Of a DNA stretch of 64,000 bases, positions 51,637 to 60,420 are shown one piece after another. Source of the stretch: an uncultured Bryobacterales bacterium (GTDB taxonomy: Bacteria > Acidobacteriota > Terriglobia > Bryobacterales > UBA6623); NCBI GenBank assembly GCA_951813065.1, contig CATOTH010000005.1:310001-374000 (forward strand), read 5' to 3'. The position numbers and the translations under genes are program-made. Under the pieces are notes generated by a model that was not told where the DNA came from, did not search any database, and worked only from the letters and a program-made list of their open reading frames with translations. Within the stretch, counting starts at the first letter, position 1. Each line of letters starts with the position of its first letter.

Positions 51637-54600
51637 ACGGCCTCCCCGCGCTGCGCGTAGTTCCCGCCGGAGCCGGGTCCGGCAAGACCTACACGGTCCA
51701 GCAAACGCTGGGCGAATGGATCCTGGCAGGCAAGGTCTCCCCGGAGCGAATCGTTGCCGTGACCTACACGGAGGCGGCGGCAGCGGAACTGCGCGCGAGG
51801 ATCAGCGCCGAGCTCCTCGAGAACGACCGGGTCGAAGACGCCCTGCGGCTGTCGCAAGCGTACATCTCCACCATCCACGGATTCGGCTTGCGCATCTTGA
51901 CGGAATTCGCGTTCAGCGCTGGGCTGTCACCACGTCCGCGCCTGCTCAGTGAGGACGAGCAGAATGCGCTGATTCGCCAGTCGCTTGCGCGCACGGACTC
52001 GGCCAACGCGATTGTCGCCGACCTGGACGCATACGGCTATCACTACGACCCCGTCAGGAAGATGAAGCCGGAAGATCTCTTCCGGGAACGGTGTCTCAAA
52101 GCTGTGGAGCTCTGGCGGACAACCGGATTGCGATCCCAGGCCGAGGGGGAAGCGCTGACCGCAGACGCGTTCCGCCGGCTTGCCGACCACTACGGCCCGA
52201 CCCGGGACGCCGATCCGCTTCGCCAGAAACTGAGGCAGCGCATCGCTGACTTGCTGAAGAGATTTCCGGCGAGCATTCATCGGCAGTTCGGTACGACCCG
52301 GGCCGCTCGGGAGGACCTCATCCGCGACCACCGGAACCTTGTCACGGCGCTGTCAGGGCCGGATCTCGAGACCAACTGGAAGCTCTGGCAGGCACTGCGG
52401 GCAGTCAGGGTCTCGAACCAGCGGACACAACTGCCTGATGACTATGACCGGCTGGCCGGCAAAGTGCGCACCGCGGCGGAGGAGCTGCGATGCCACCCCG
52501 GGCCATTGGAAGATGCCCGCAAGCACCTTGCGGCCCTGCTGACCACGGGGCAGCACGCGATCGGATCGTACCAGCAGGCCAAGGCCAAGGCAGGCCTTGT
52601 CGACTACACCGACATGATCGCGACAGCGGAATGGCTGCTACGCGAGCGCCCCGATATCCTCGAGCGGCTTACGGAACAGGTCGACTGCCTGGTCGTCGAC
52701 GAGTTCCAGGACACGAATCCCCTCCAGTTCTCCTTGCTGTGGCAACTCAGGGAGGCCGGCATTCCCACGCTGGTCGTCGGCGACCTGAAGCAGGCGATCA
52801 TGGGCTTCCAGGGAGCTGACCCGCGGCTCTTCGCCGCACTGGAACGGAATTACGACCGCCAAGCCCGGCCGCTAGAGCAGAACTGGCGCTCACAGGCCCG
52901 CCTGATGGACATCGTCAACGCCGTCGGGCCCGTGCTGTTTGGTGACGAATACCACCCACTGGAGCCGCAACGCCGCGACAGCCCGTGTGACCCCCTGGAG
53001 CTCGTGACGTTCGAAGAGACGTCGCGGTCCCAAACACACAAGGTAAGAGCGGGCTTCGTCGCGCTTCGCCTGAAAGAACATCTCGCGGGCAGGACGAGAA
53101 TCGTCGACCGCGACACCGGCCTGGAGCGCAGCCTTCGAGGCAGCGATATCGCCGTCCTGTGCCGCACGCATTCGGTGCTGGCCGCCTGCGCGAAGGCACT
53201 GATGGAGTGCGGTCTGCGTGTGAACTACCAGGCGGAAGGCTGGCTGTCTTCCAGGGCCGTCCAGATCGCTTGGAACGCGCTGGCCTACCTGGCCAATCCG
53301 GCGGACCGGCACGCCGCCCTGTACCTCGGGGTAACCGAACTGGGAACACTCAGCCTCGAGCAGGGCCTGCGACAGTTGATGGACAACGGGCGCGTCGAGG
53401 ATCCGTTGCTCCGCAAGCTTGACACTCTGTCCGAAGGCGTCGCCGACCGGACTGTGTACGCGCTGGTTGCCGACACGCTCGCGGCGGTGGGCCTCTTCGA
53501 CGAGGTCGCGCGCTGGCCCGATGGTGACCAAGCCCGGGCAAACCTGCTGCGCCTGCTTGGGGAAGCTGGTGCGTTTATGGATTCGAACCGTGAAGCCCTG
53601 ACGCTGAGCGGCTATCACGGCACAGGGATCCAGACGTTCCTCGCGTGGCTGAGCGCCAGGGCCGAGGAGAATGACGAACATCCGCCAGCAAGGGTTATCG
53701 ACGAGGACGCCATCGTGCTGACCACCTGGCACAGCGCCAAGGGCCTCGAATGGCCGGTTGTCGCCGTCTGCGGACTGGACCAAGCGATTCGAGTGCGTCT
53801 ACCAGACCTCGGTCTGAGCTACGAATCGTTTGACGACCTCGCGGCAATCCTGAACAGAGTTCGGATCGATTACTGGCCGAAGTACACGGCGCAAGAGCAA
53901 AATTTCGAGGCCGAGTACCTCCAGGAGCGTACGAGTCTCGTGGAATACCGTCGGTTGCTGTACGTCGCGCTCTCGCGCGCCCGTGACAAGCTGATCCTGG
54001 AGTGGCCGGAGTATGTAGCCGACCGCAAGCCCAACCGGCGCACCGGGGAAGCCACGCCCAACGTGTGGTCGATCCTCTCCGAGCGCTGCTCGGTGGACAA
54101 GGAGACAAGCGAGTTCGATGTGGACGGCCAGCGCTTTCCATGCACCGTCATCGAGGGCGGTCTCAAACTACCAGATGAGTTCCATGCCGAAGAAGATGCC
54201 CGGGCGCCGGCACTGGTGCCGATCGGAAGACGCGCGATCGCGCGCCGCAGCGCTCCGGCCAAGCTGACACCGGACAGCGTCGCACCGTCAATGCTGGAGG
54301 GCGCCCTGGACAGTCTCCCCGACAGCTTGGTCCTGCGAGCCGAGCGATACGGCGAGGGCGTGGATGCGCATGTCGGGCTGTCGGGCAAGGACTTGGGCAC
54401 CTACCTGCACCAATGCTTCGAAATCCTGGGTGCGCGGCCGGAACTGGTCGCGCAGCTGGAGTCGCTCACGGGGGTGGAAGCGCCAGCGGGGGAGACGGAG
54501 CGGATCGCAGCCGCGGTGGCGGGCTTCGAGGCCTGGCTCGGCAACGCTTTCGAGGTCGAGTCGGTGCAGCGCGAGTGGCCCCTGCTGTGCATCGATCCGG

Positions 54601-54842
54601 CGGGGTCGGTGGTGTCGGGCACGGCGGACCTCATCGTGCGCACCGCGAAGGGTGCTTGGGTGCTCGACCACAAGTCCGACCGGGTGGAGAGCGCCGTCGA
54701 GGCGTTCCGCGGGTACCAGGCCCAACTGGAGGCCTACCGGAACGCGTTGGTGTCGGAAGGCGAAACCGTCCTCGGAGTCGGGATCAACTGGATTCGTCGG
54801 GGAGAGGTAACGTGGAGCCTGTCCCCGGGGCAGGACGGATAG
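51633..54842 (+). CDS. AddA/RecB-like UvrD-family helicase-nuclease
   Basis: 1069 residues. Walker A is PAGAGSGKTYTV (Lys18), then AVTYTEAAAAELRARI, motif II LVVDEFQDTNPLQFSLL (356-360), motif III GDLKQAIMGFQGAD, a motif-V-like WHSAKGLEWPVVAVCG and motif VI RRLLYVALSRARDKLIL. The C-terminal PD-(D/E)XK nuclease has VSGTADLIVRT with Asp999 and VLDHKSD with Asp1012 and Lys1014, followed by QAQLEAYRNAL. Typical AddA enzymes are about 1200 residues, so this is compact. With the preceding nuclease it should resect DNA ends. The two-gene layout with both nucleases matches AddAB. Confidence 0.92.
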   Translation: MNGLPALRVVPAGAGSGKTYTVQQTLGEWILAGKVSPERIVAVTYTEAAAAELRARISAELLENDRVEDALRLSQAYISTIHGFGLRILTEFAFSAGLSPRPRLLSEDEQNALIRQSLARTDSANAIVADLDAYGYHYDPVRKMKPEDLFRERCLKAVELWRTTGLRSQAEGEALTADAFRRLADHYGPTRDADPLRQKLRQRIADLLKRFPASIHRQFGTTRAAREDLIRDHRNLVTALSGPDLETNWKLWQALRAVRVSNQRTQLPDDYDRLAGKVRTAAEELRCHPGPLEDARKHLAALLTTGQHAIGSYQQAKAKAGLVDYTDMIATAEWLLRERPDILERLTEQVDCLVVDEFQDTNPLQFSLLWQLREAGIPTLVVGDLKQAIMGFQGADPRLFAALERNYDRQARPLEQNWRSQARLMDIVNAVGPVLFGDEYHPLEPQRRDSPCDPLELVTFEETSRSQTHKVRAGFVALRLKEHLAGRTRIVDRDTGLERSLRGSDIAVLCRTHSVLAACAKALMECGLRVNYQAEGWLSSRAVQIAWNALAYLANPADRHAALYLGVTELGTLSLEQGLRQLMDNGRVEDPLLRKLDTLSEGVADRTVYALVADTLAAVGLFDEVARWPDGDQARANLLRLLGEAGAFMDSNREALTLSGYHGTGIQTFLAWLSARAEENDEHPPARVIDEDAIVLTTWHSAKGLEWPVVAVCGLDQAIRVRLPDLGLSYESFDDLAAILNRVRIDYWPKYTAQEQNFEAEYLQERTSLVEYRRLLYVALSRARDKLILEWPEYVADRKPNRRTGEATPNVWSILSERCSVDKETSEFDVDGQRFPCTVIEGGLKLPDEFHAEEDARAPALVPIGRRAIARRSAPAKLTPDSVAPSMLEGALDSLPDSLVLRAERYGEGVDAHVGLSGKDLGTYLHQCFEILGARPELVAQLESLTGVEAPAGETERIAAAVAGFEAWLGNAFEVESVQREWPLLCIDPAGSVVSGTADLIVRTAKGAWVLDHKSDRVESAVEAFRGYQAQLEAYRNALVSEGETVLGVGINWIRRGEVTWSLSPGQDG

Positions 54843-54858
54843 CTCTTGAAGATATGGA

Positions 54859-55482
54859 GTGGAAAATTTGCGAGTCGTCGTTTTTGGGGCCACTGGCAAG
54901 ACCGGAGAGCAAGCGTGGAAGCTGCTCCGCGAAGCAGGTCATGACGTAACCGTCTTTGGCCGATCGGTCAGGCGGCGCTACGCCGATGATCCCGTGGCGA
55001 AAGTCCAGGGAGATGTGCTGGATACCGAGGCGGTCTCGAAAGCCATCGAAGCACAAGATGCTGTGCTGGTCTGCCTTGGCCCGGTCAGTACCGGAGACCA
55101 GACCACTCTCAGCCAAGGGGCCGCCAATATCGCCTCGGCGATGCGGGCCCATGGCACTCGGCGAGTCGTCTTCATCTCAGCGGCAGGGGTCGGCGAGAGT
55201 TGGGGGCAGATTCCGTGGTATTCGAAGCTGCTCTTCGGCACGATGCTCAGGAACATACTCGACGAACACGCCCGCGAGGAAGAAATTTTCGCGGCTAGCT
55301 CGCTGGATTGGACAGCCGTGCGAGCAGCGGTCTTGACAAACAAACCCGCCACTGGCCGCGTGATCGCATCGAATACCGGCCCCAACAAGACGATCCCACG
55401 TGCCGATCTTGCCGAATTCCTCGTTGCAGAGCTCGTCGGTCGGGACCACTTGAACCGAGCAATCTCAGTCACTTCAGGATGA
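54859..55482 (+). CDS. NAD(P)-binding atypical SDR (NmrA/BVR-B-like)
   Basis: 207 residues from the GTG at 54859. The Rossmann motif is VVVFGATGKTGEQAWKLLREAGHDVTVFGRS (GxxGxxG in GATGKTG). Also VKVQGDVLDTE-like spacing (AKVQGDVLDTEAV), AVLVCLG and FISAAGVGES; SDWTAVRAA-like SLDWTAVRAAVLTN fits the family. Probable small flavin or quinone-type reductase, or a regulatory NAD(P)-sensing protein. It begins 16 bp after the helicase gene, so it may be read with that operon. Confidence 0.82.
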   Translation: MENLRVVVFGATGKTGEQAWKLLREAGHDVTVFGRSVRRRYADDPVAKVQGDVLDTEAVSKAIEAQDAVLVCLGPVSTGDQTTLSQGAANIASAMRAHGTRRVVFISAAGVGESWGQIPWYSKLLFGTMLRNILDEHAREEEIFAASSLDWTAVRAAVLTNKPATGRVIASNTGPNKTIPRADLAEFLVAELVGRDHLNRAISVTSG

Positions 55483-55565
55483 TGGGAACGGGCACACGCT
55501 GGCGTCTCCGTGCATCGCGACATCAACACCGACAGCTGGGCGTCGGACCTTGTGGAGAGCTGACC

Positions 55566-55733
55566 CAGAATCGGACTGGACCAAGCCATCTGGCCATCGG
55601 CTTGCTGCACGCGAGCGTAGTAATGCACCTCGCCTGAGACCGGCTCCTGGTCAACGAAGCTGAACGAAACATCGTCGGTCTGGTTCTGCAATGTACAGAT
55701 AAGATCCTGCCTGTGGATCACATCGACCTGTTT
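55566..55733 (-). pseudogene. C-terminal remnant of a DUF3604 protein
   Basis: The minus strand reads KQVDVIHRQDLICTLQNQTDD, then VHYYARVQQADGQMAWSSPI. The intact protein at 44849-47623 ends YYYIRVVQNDGQVAWSSPIWVE and has IKQFVIVKNEQIIYTS before it, so this is the same C-terminal segment of a paralogue. No start or DUF3604 core is present. The rest of 55483-55828 contains only a short minus-strand end (GQAAEFEMFVGILSTAQ and stop) of unknown origin. Confidence 0.75.
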
Positions 55734-55828
55734 ATTGGGCCGTGCTCAAGATCCCCACGAACATCTCGAATTCCGCCGCTTGACCGGGCACGACGTCTCC
55801 CTGGAGCTTGGCCCGGGATTGCCCGGCC

Positions 55829-56743
55829 TTACAGGACGGGTTCAAATCGGGCCATCAGCGACTCGAGTTCGGCAACTTCCTCGGGGCGAATCTCGGGCAG
55901 CGGTGGCCGTACGGGCCCGGCGGGCTTGCCGAGGATCTCCATCGCTTTCTTCATCACGCTGACCTCGTACCCCTTCCTGCGCGCCCGCATGGCGTACAGC
56001 GGCAGCACATAGTTGCGCATCAAGCGCGAGAGGCTCGGATTGTCCAGCATCGACGCGCGCTCGTGCAGTTGGAGCGAGAGCCGGGGCGCGATGGTGGCGA
56101 TGCTTGACGTGTATGTCCTGATGCCGATGGAGTAGTACCCGGGCACCATGTCGTCGCCGATGCCGCCGATCCAGTGCAACCGGTTGCCACACCGCTCCAT
56201 GATGCGCTGGTATCCCCGGATGTCCCCTTGCCCTTCCTTGAGAGCGATAAGGTTTGGAATCTCCTTGGCCACGCGGAAGACCTGGGAGGGGGTCAGGTTC
56301 ACCGTGTCTCTCGAGTACAGGAAGAGTCCGAGGTCGACAGCTTCGCCGATTCCCTTGTAGTAGCGCAGCAGACCCTCGAAATCGGCGTTCGGATAGTACG
56401 GGGGAAACATCAGGATCCCGTCCGCACCCGCTTCCTGGGCCTGCCTCGCCAATTCGACTGACAAGCCGCCGCCAAATCCGACTCCCGCGAGCACAGCGGT
56501 CTTTCCACCTGCTTCCGCCACCGTCGCCTCAACCAGTTGGCGATGCTCGTCGGGGGTTATCGAATACAGCTCGCCCGTACCGCCCGCCGCCACGACCGCG
56601 CACAGGGGAAACTTCACCATCTCGGCGACGTTGGTCCGGTAGCCATCAATGTCAAGCGAATAGTCGGACTTGAAATTGGTGACCGGAAACGCAATCACCC
56701 CCTCCAAGCGACTTCGGAGTTCAGACGGCGTCATGCGGACCAT
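55829..56743 (-). CDS. Dihydrodipicolinate-synthase-family enzyme, 5-dehydro-4-deoxyglucarate dehydratase-like
   Basis: 304 residues. The DapA-fold has AAGGTGELYSITPDEHRQLV, a Tyr at 143 in LFLYSRDTVNLTP and the Schiff-base Lys169 in IALKEGQGDI. AGGTGE and YSRDTVNLTP match KdgD better than DapA. KdgD converts 5-keto-4-deoxyglucarate to 2-ketoglutarate semialdehyde in D-glucarate/galactarate breakdown. Start could be the ATG at 56734 (MTPSEL). It lies downstream of the oligogalacturonate-lyase-like gene on the same strand, in keeping with uronic-acid catabolism. Confidence 0.8.
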   Translation of the reverse strand: MVRMTPSELRSRLEGVIAFPVTNFKSDYSLDIDGYRTNVAEMVKFPLCAVVAAGGTGELYSITPDEHRQLVEATVAEAGGKTAVLAGVGFGGGLSVELARQAQEAGADGILMFPPYYPNADFEGLLRYYKGIGEAVDLGLFLYSRDTVNLTPSQVFRVAKEIPNLIALKEGQGDIRGYQRIMERCGNRLHWIGGIGDDMVPGYYSIGIRTYTSSIATIAPRLSLQLHERASMLDNPSLSRLMRNYVLPLYAMRARRKGYEVSVMKKAMEILGKPAGPVRPPLPEIRPEEVAELESLMARFEPVL

Positions 56744-56789
56744 TGTCGCATCGAGGTCTGCGGCCCTCCTGGCACGGCCGCCTCGAGCG

Positions 56790-58034
56790 CTACGTGCCCA
56801 CGATCTCGGTGATGTCGATCAAGTAGAGCTGCCGGCCGTTCCCCTCGTGGGGCGAATCGATGACGACCTTGGTGCCGTCCGGGCTGAACCGGGGGTGCGT
56901 GTCGCAACGCCATTCCCCCTTGTACTCGGGGGGCGAAAAAAAATGCCCTAGCGGCACACGCCGCCCCGTGCTGGCTTCGTAGAGATACGGATGCTGAAGG
57001 CGGTCTGCGTCCGGGTACGTGTCGTTGAGAATCCACTGGTTCCCCGGCAGGTACGTGCAGTGGCCGTTGAGGGGCATGACATCGGGCGCCACGACTTCAG
57101 CCTGGTCCGTCCGGTCGCGGTAAAGATAGAACTTCTCTCCGTGAGACGGGTGCCGTGCCCACGCAAGCACGTGGCCCGGGTCGCGCCAGATGAAGTGCGA
57201 GGTGCGGCCGTACGGATCGAGGACGTACGGTTCGGACCCGTCGCTGCCGATCGTGAACATCCGCGTCCCGAAGCCGCGTCCCGACCCAGGAGGGTAGCGC
57301 CAGCGGTGCAGGAAGATGAGCCGCGTGCCGTCGGGCGAGACGAGCAAGTGGTTGAAATAGTGCTTCAAGCCCTCGGTATCGGTATGCGGATTGGGAATCG
57401 CGGCCGCCTGGGCAACGGAAAACAGCAATTCCCGGGCTCCCGTCGCCAGGTCGACTCTCCAGATGCCCTCATCCTTGGGTGCCAGAACAGCCGCGTTGGG
57501 ATCGTGGATGCCAACGTATCCGTAACCCGGGCGGGTGTCGTTCAACCGTCGGAAATCGGTGGACACTGCCCATGCCCCGTCCGGGCTCAGCGCGTACACC
57601 GCAGACGGGATCGTGCGGGACCTGCCGGTCTGGACATCGAGAACACGGCTGACGTACCGGCCGTCCTCGCGGTCGTTCCAGATCACTTCCGAGCGCGATC
57701 CGGGAATCCACTGAAGCATGCAGCCTTGCTGCCAGCCCCATGCCGTGCTGCTGCCCAGATCCGCCCAGCGATCCCCGTCCTGTAGGTCCACCATGCCGAT
57801 CCGGATCTCGTCGTCGGGCCGGGGGGAGCGGTGCTCGAAACCCACCTCCATGCCAAGCACCCTTCGGTTCGCCGGATCGAACTCGAGCTTGTCGTAGTAT
57901 CCGAACCAGTGGTACTTCGGGCCCCTTGTAATGGCACGAACCGGCGGGAGCGCCGTGTCGGGCGCGCGCCCGCAGGTCCCGAGGAGCCCGCCCGCGCACG
58001 TGCCCAGAAAAACACGACGACTGGCTCCACTCAT
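56790..58034 (-). CDS. Exported oligogalacturonate-lyase-like WD40/PD40 propeller protein
   Basis: 414 residues from the ATG at 58034 (MSGASRRVFLGTCAGGLLGTCG, a Tat-type or lipoprotein signal). Beta-propeller strands include YHWFGYYDKLEFDPANRRVLGMEV, AVYALSPDGAWAVST, HLLVSPDGTRLIFLHRW, GHCTYLPGNQWILNDTYPDADR and HPRFSPDGTKVVIDSPH. The DRLQHPYLY and HxxxxF patterns recall bacterial oligogalacturonide lyases, which have a seven-bladed propeller and metal-binding histidines; I cannot confirm the metal site. It is followed by the KdgD-like gene, and both could serve pectin or uronate breakdown. Confidence 0.65.
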   Translation of the reverse strand: MSGASRRVFLGTCAGGLLGTCGRAPDTALPPVRAITRGPKYHWFGYYDKLEFDPANRRVLGMEVGFEHRSPRPDDEIRIGMVDLQDGDRWADLGSSTAWGWQQGCMLQWIPGSRSEVIWNDREDGRYVSRVLDVQTGRSRTIPSAVYALSPDGAWAVSTDFRRLNDTRPGYGYVGIHDPNAAVLAPKDEGIWRVDLATGARELLFSVAQAAAIPNPHTDTEGLKHYFNHLLVSPDGTRLIFLHRWRYPPGSGRGFGTRMFTIGSDGSEPYVLDPYGRTSHFIWRDPGHVLAWARHPSHGEKFYLYRDRTDQAEVVAPDVMPLNGHCTYLPGNQWILNDTYPDADRLQHPYLYEASTGRRVPLGHFFSPPEYKGEWRCDTHPRFSPDGTKVVIDSPHEGNGRQLYLIDITEIVGT

Positions 58035-58114
58035 CCCGTTGAATCTATCACGCTCATGACCTGCCGGCGCCTCGCCATCAGAACTCTCGGCACCCGTTTT
58101 GCTACGTTGGGTCG

Positions 58115-59299
58115 GTGAAATCCGTCCTACCAGCGTTCGCCGCCGGGATTCTGGCATGCTCCGCCTGTTCACCCGGGACGGAACCGGTGGGGGAATCGTC
58201 TCAGCCGGAGACGCCGAGACAATCGTTCCGCGACGCGAACGGCCGGACGGTGGCCCTGATGGCGGGACAGACACTGTATCTCAGCGCAGTCTCTCCCGAG
58301 GATGCTGAGGCGCCCGTCGCGGACCAGACCGGCTCGGCGATGGACAGGCTGGGCGAGATCCTCGGAATGGCGGGCCTGGATTACGGCCACGTCGTGAGTT
58401 GTCATGTCCACCTCTCGGACATGGACGACTACGCCGAGATGAACTCCGTATACGGACGCTATTTCTCCGAGGGCGGCTACCCCGCGAGGACAACTCTCGA
58501 AGTACCGGGCGTGCCGGAAGGCGCTGGAGTCCTACTGATGTGCGTGGCCTACGCGGACGTTTCCGAGATCGAGGTCATCAGGCCCCCGGAAGACAGGATC
58601 CCGGCCGCGATGGGACCGTATTCGCCGGCCGTGAGAGCCGGCAAGGCGGTATATCTGTCCGGGCAGGGCGGCCGCGACCCGGCTACCGGCGAACTCTCCG
58701 AGACATCCGGCGGACAGGCGGAGCGCACGCTGGCGACGATTGGCATCATCCTGGATGCTGCCGGACTGGACTTCGACAACGCCGTCCTCGCAGGCACCTA
58801 CTCGCCGGCATCCGCGGAGCAGGGCGAAATCGACAGCGCGCTCGAGGGCGTGTTCAGCCCCGGCGCCGCGCCCAGCCGGGCAAACGTGATCCTTTCGCGG
58901 CTCCCGGGCGACATCGCGGTCGAGATCACGATCATCGCCGTCGACGACAGCTACGTAACGCGGCTGTTCATGCACGACCAGCCGCCGACGGCGGCGTCAA
59001 GCCCGGCATCGCTCAGCGGCGGCGTGGCCTACATGTCGGCGATGCCGGGAAGCGGAGCAACCTTCCGCGAGCAATTCCTTGGGGCCCTGAAGTTGCACGA
59101 ATCCGCGCTCGGTCTTGCCCTCATGCAGTTGCCGGACGTGGTCCGCATCACCGCCTATCTCAGCGATCTCGCAGACCTCGAGGAACTCCGCAGCCTTGTC
59201 TCGGAGACGTTTCCGGAATCGGAACCCGCTGTCACCGCCATCCAGGCTCACAACCCCGACGGGGTCGCGGTGGTTCTGGAAACGATCGCCGTCCAGTAG
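58115..59299 (+). CDS. Lipoprotein with three tandem Rid (YjgF/UK114) domains
   Basis: 394 residues from the GTG at 58115. The signal ends in a lipobox-like LACSAC, so it is probably a lipoprotein. Three Rid domains follow, roughly 35-150, 155-270 and 280-394. Domain 1: GQTLYLSAVSPED, VVSCHVHLSDMDDYAEMNSVYGRYF, PARTTLEVPGVPEGAGVLLMCVA. Domain 2: AMGPYSPAVRAGKAVYLSGQGGRDP, RANVILSRLPGDIAVEITIIAV. Domain 3: SGGVAYMSAMPGSG, VVRITAYLSDLADLEELRSLV. Typical Rid proteins are ~130-residue cytoplasmic imine deaminases; a secreted triple fusion is unusual. The arginine that binds substrate carboxylate in domain 1 may be PARTTL. Function is open. Confidence 0.85.
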   Translation: MKSVLPAFAAGILACSACSPGTEPVGESSQPETPRQSFRDANGRTVALMAGQTLYLSAVSPEDAEAPVADQTGSAMDRLGEILGMAGLDYGHVVSCHVHLSDMDDYAEMNSVYGRYFSEGGYPARTTLEVPGVPEGAGVLLMCVAYADVSEIEVIRPPEDRIPAAMGPYSPAVRAGKAVYLSGQGGRDPATGELSETSGGQAERTLATIGIILDAAGLDFDNAVLAGTYSPASAEQGEIDSALEGVFSPGAAPSRANVILSRLPGDIAVEITIIAVDDSYVTRLFMHDQPPTAASSPASLSGGVAYMSAMPGSGATFREQFLGALKLHESALGLALMQLPDVVRITAYLSDLADLEELRSLVSETFPESEPAVTAIQAHNPDGVAVVLETIAVQ

Positions 59300-59354
59300 C
59301 GGCTGTCCATTCCGCAGATCGCCGGACCACCGGCTGGCTACGATAGGTGGTTTC

Positions 59355-60404
59355 ATGCACTCGCACGCTCGCAAGGAAGACCTCCTGTCCGATCCCACGA
59401 ACCCGTTCCAGATCGACAGTTCCAACTCCGCGACGTCACTGCTGGAGAAGATGTCCGCCACGGCCTTTCAGGGCCGCCAGCTGGGACAGGCGTTCGAGGT
59501 GTGGCAGGCGATGCTGGCCGACCCCGAGTGCACCATCCTCATGGGCCTGTCCGGCGCGATGGTGCCTGCCGGCATGCGTCGTGTCGTCCGTTTCATGATC
59601 GAGAACCGACTGGTCGACATCCTCACCTCGACCGGCGCGAATTTCTTTCACGACATCCACGAAACCAAGGGATTCCACCACTACCAAGGCTCGGCGGACA
59701 TGGACGACGAGGCATTGGGCGAGGTGATGGTCGATCGGATGTACGACGTGCTCGCCGACGAAGTGAGGTTCCGCGAGCACGACCTCTGGATCGGCAGCTT
59801 CGCATCCCGTCTCGACCAGACCAGGCCCTACACCACGCGTGAGTTCCTCTACCGTCTCGGACTGGAAGTCGGGCGCGACTGTTCCGAGGACGGAATCGTC
59901 ACGGCAGCCGCCAAGTGTGGAGTGCCGCTGTTCTGCCCCGCGATAGGAGACAGTTCAATCGGCATCGGAGTCGCCGAGAGCCGGCATCGCGGAGAGAATC
60001 GTCTGATGTTCGACATGATGGCCGACGTGCTCGAGATCACCAACGCGGTGGCCGACTCGAAGGCCACGGGCGTGATCTATTTCGGCGGCGGCACTCCGAA
60101 GAACTACACCCAGCAGTCCGAGGTGGTCGCGATCTTGATGAATCGCGGCAAGGAGGGCCATCGGTACGGCGTCCAGGTCGTGACCGACGCCCCTCATTGG
60201 GGCGGGCTGTCGGGCTGCACCCTGGCTGAGTCCCAGAGCTGGGGCAAGATCGCCAAGGGCGCCCGCATGGTGGATTGCCATTGCGACTCGACGATTGCGA
60301 TGCCCTTGCTGGTCTCCGCGCTCGCCGAACAAGAGGAACTGCTGGCCAATCGCCGGCCGCCGTCGTTCGACATGGGCAGGGTCCTGAAGATTCGCCTGCC
60401 GTAA
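59355..60404 (+). CDS. Deoxyhypusine-synthase-like protein
   Basis: 349 residues from the ATG at 59355. NAD-binding and active-site segments typical of the deoxyhypusine/homospermidine synthase superfamily are MGLSGAMVPAGMRRVV, DILTSTGANFFHDIHET, VPLFCPAIGDSSIGIGV, VIYFGGGTPKNYTQQSEV and TLAESQSWGKIAKGA, where Lys298 aligns with the enzyme-intermediate lysine of the family. Bacteria lack eIF5A, and relatives form homospermidine or have unknown roles; the polyamine substrate is not shown. It lies 55 bp after the Rid lipoprotein gene, in the same direction. Confidence 0.9.
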   Translation: MHSHARKEDLLSDPTNPFQIDSSNSATSLLEKMSATAFQGRQLGQAFEVWQAMLADPECTILMGLSGAMVPAGMRRVVRFMIENRLVDILTSTGANFFHDIHETKGFHHYQGSADMDDEALGEVMVDRMYDVLADEVRFREHDLWIGSFASRLDQTRPYTTREFLYRLGLEVGRDCSEDGIVTAAAKCGVPLFCPAIGDSSIGIGVAESRHRGENRLMFDMMADVLEITNAVADSKATGVIYFGGGTPKNYTQQSEVVAILMNRGKEGHRYGVQVVTDAPHWGGLSGCTLAESQSWGKIAKGARMVDCHCDSTIAMPLLVSALAEQEELLANRRPPSFDMGRVLKIRLP

Positions 60405-60420
60405 CCGGCCGGGGCAGGCC

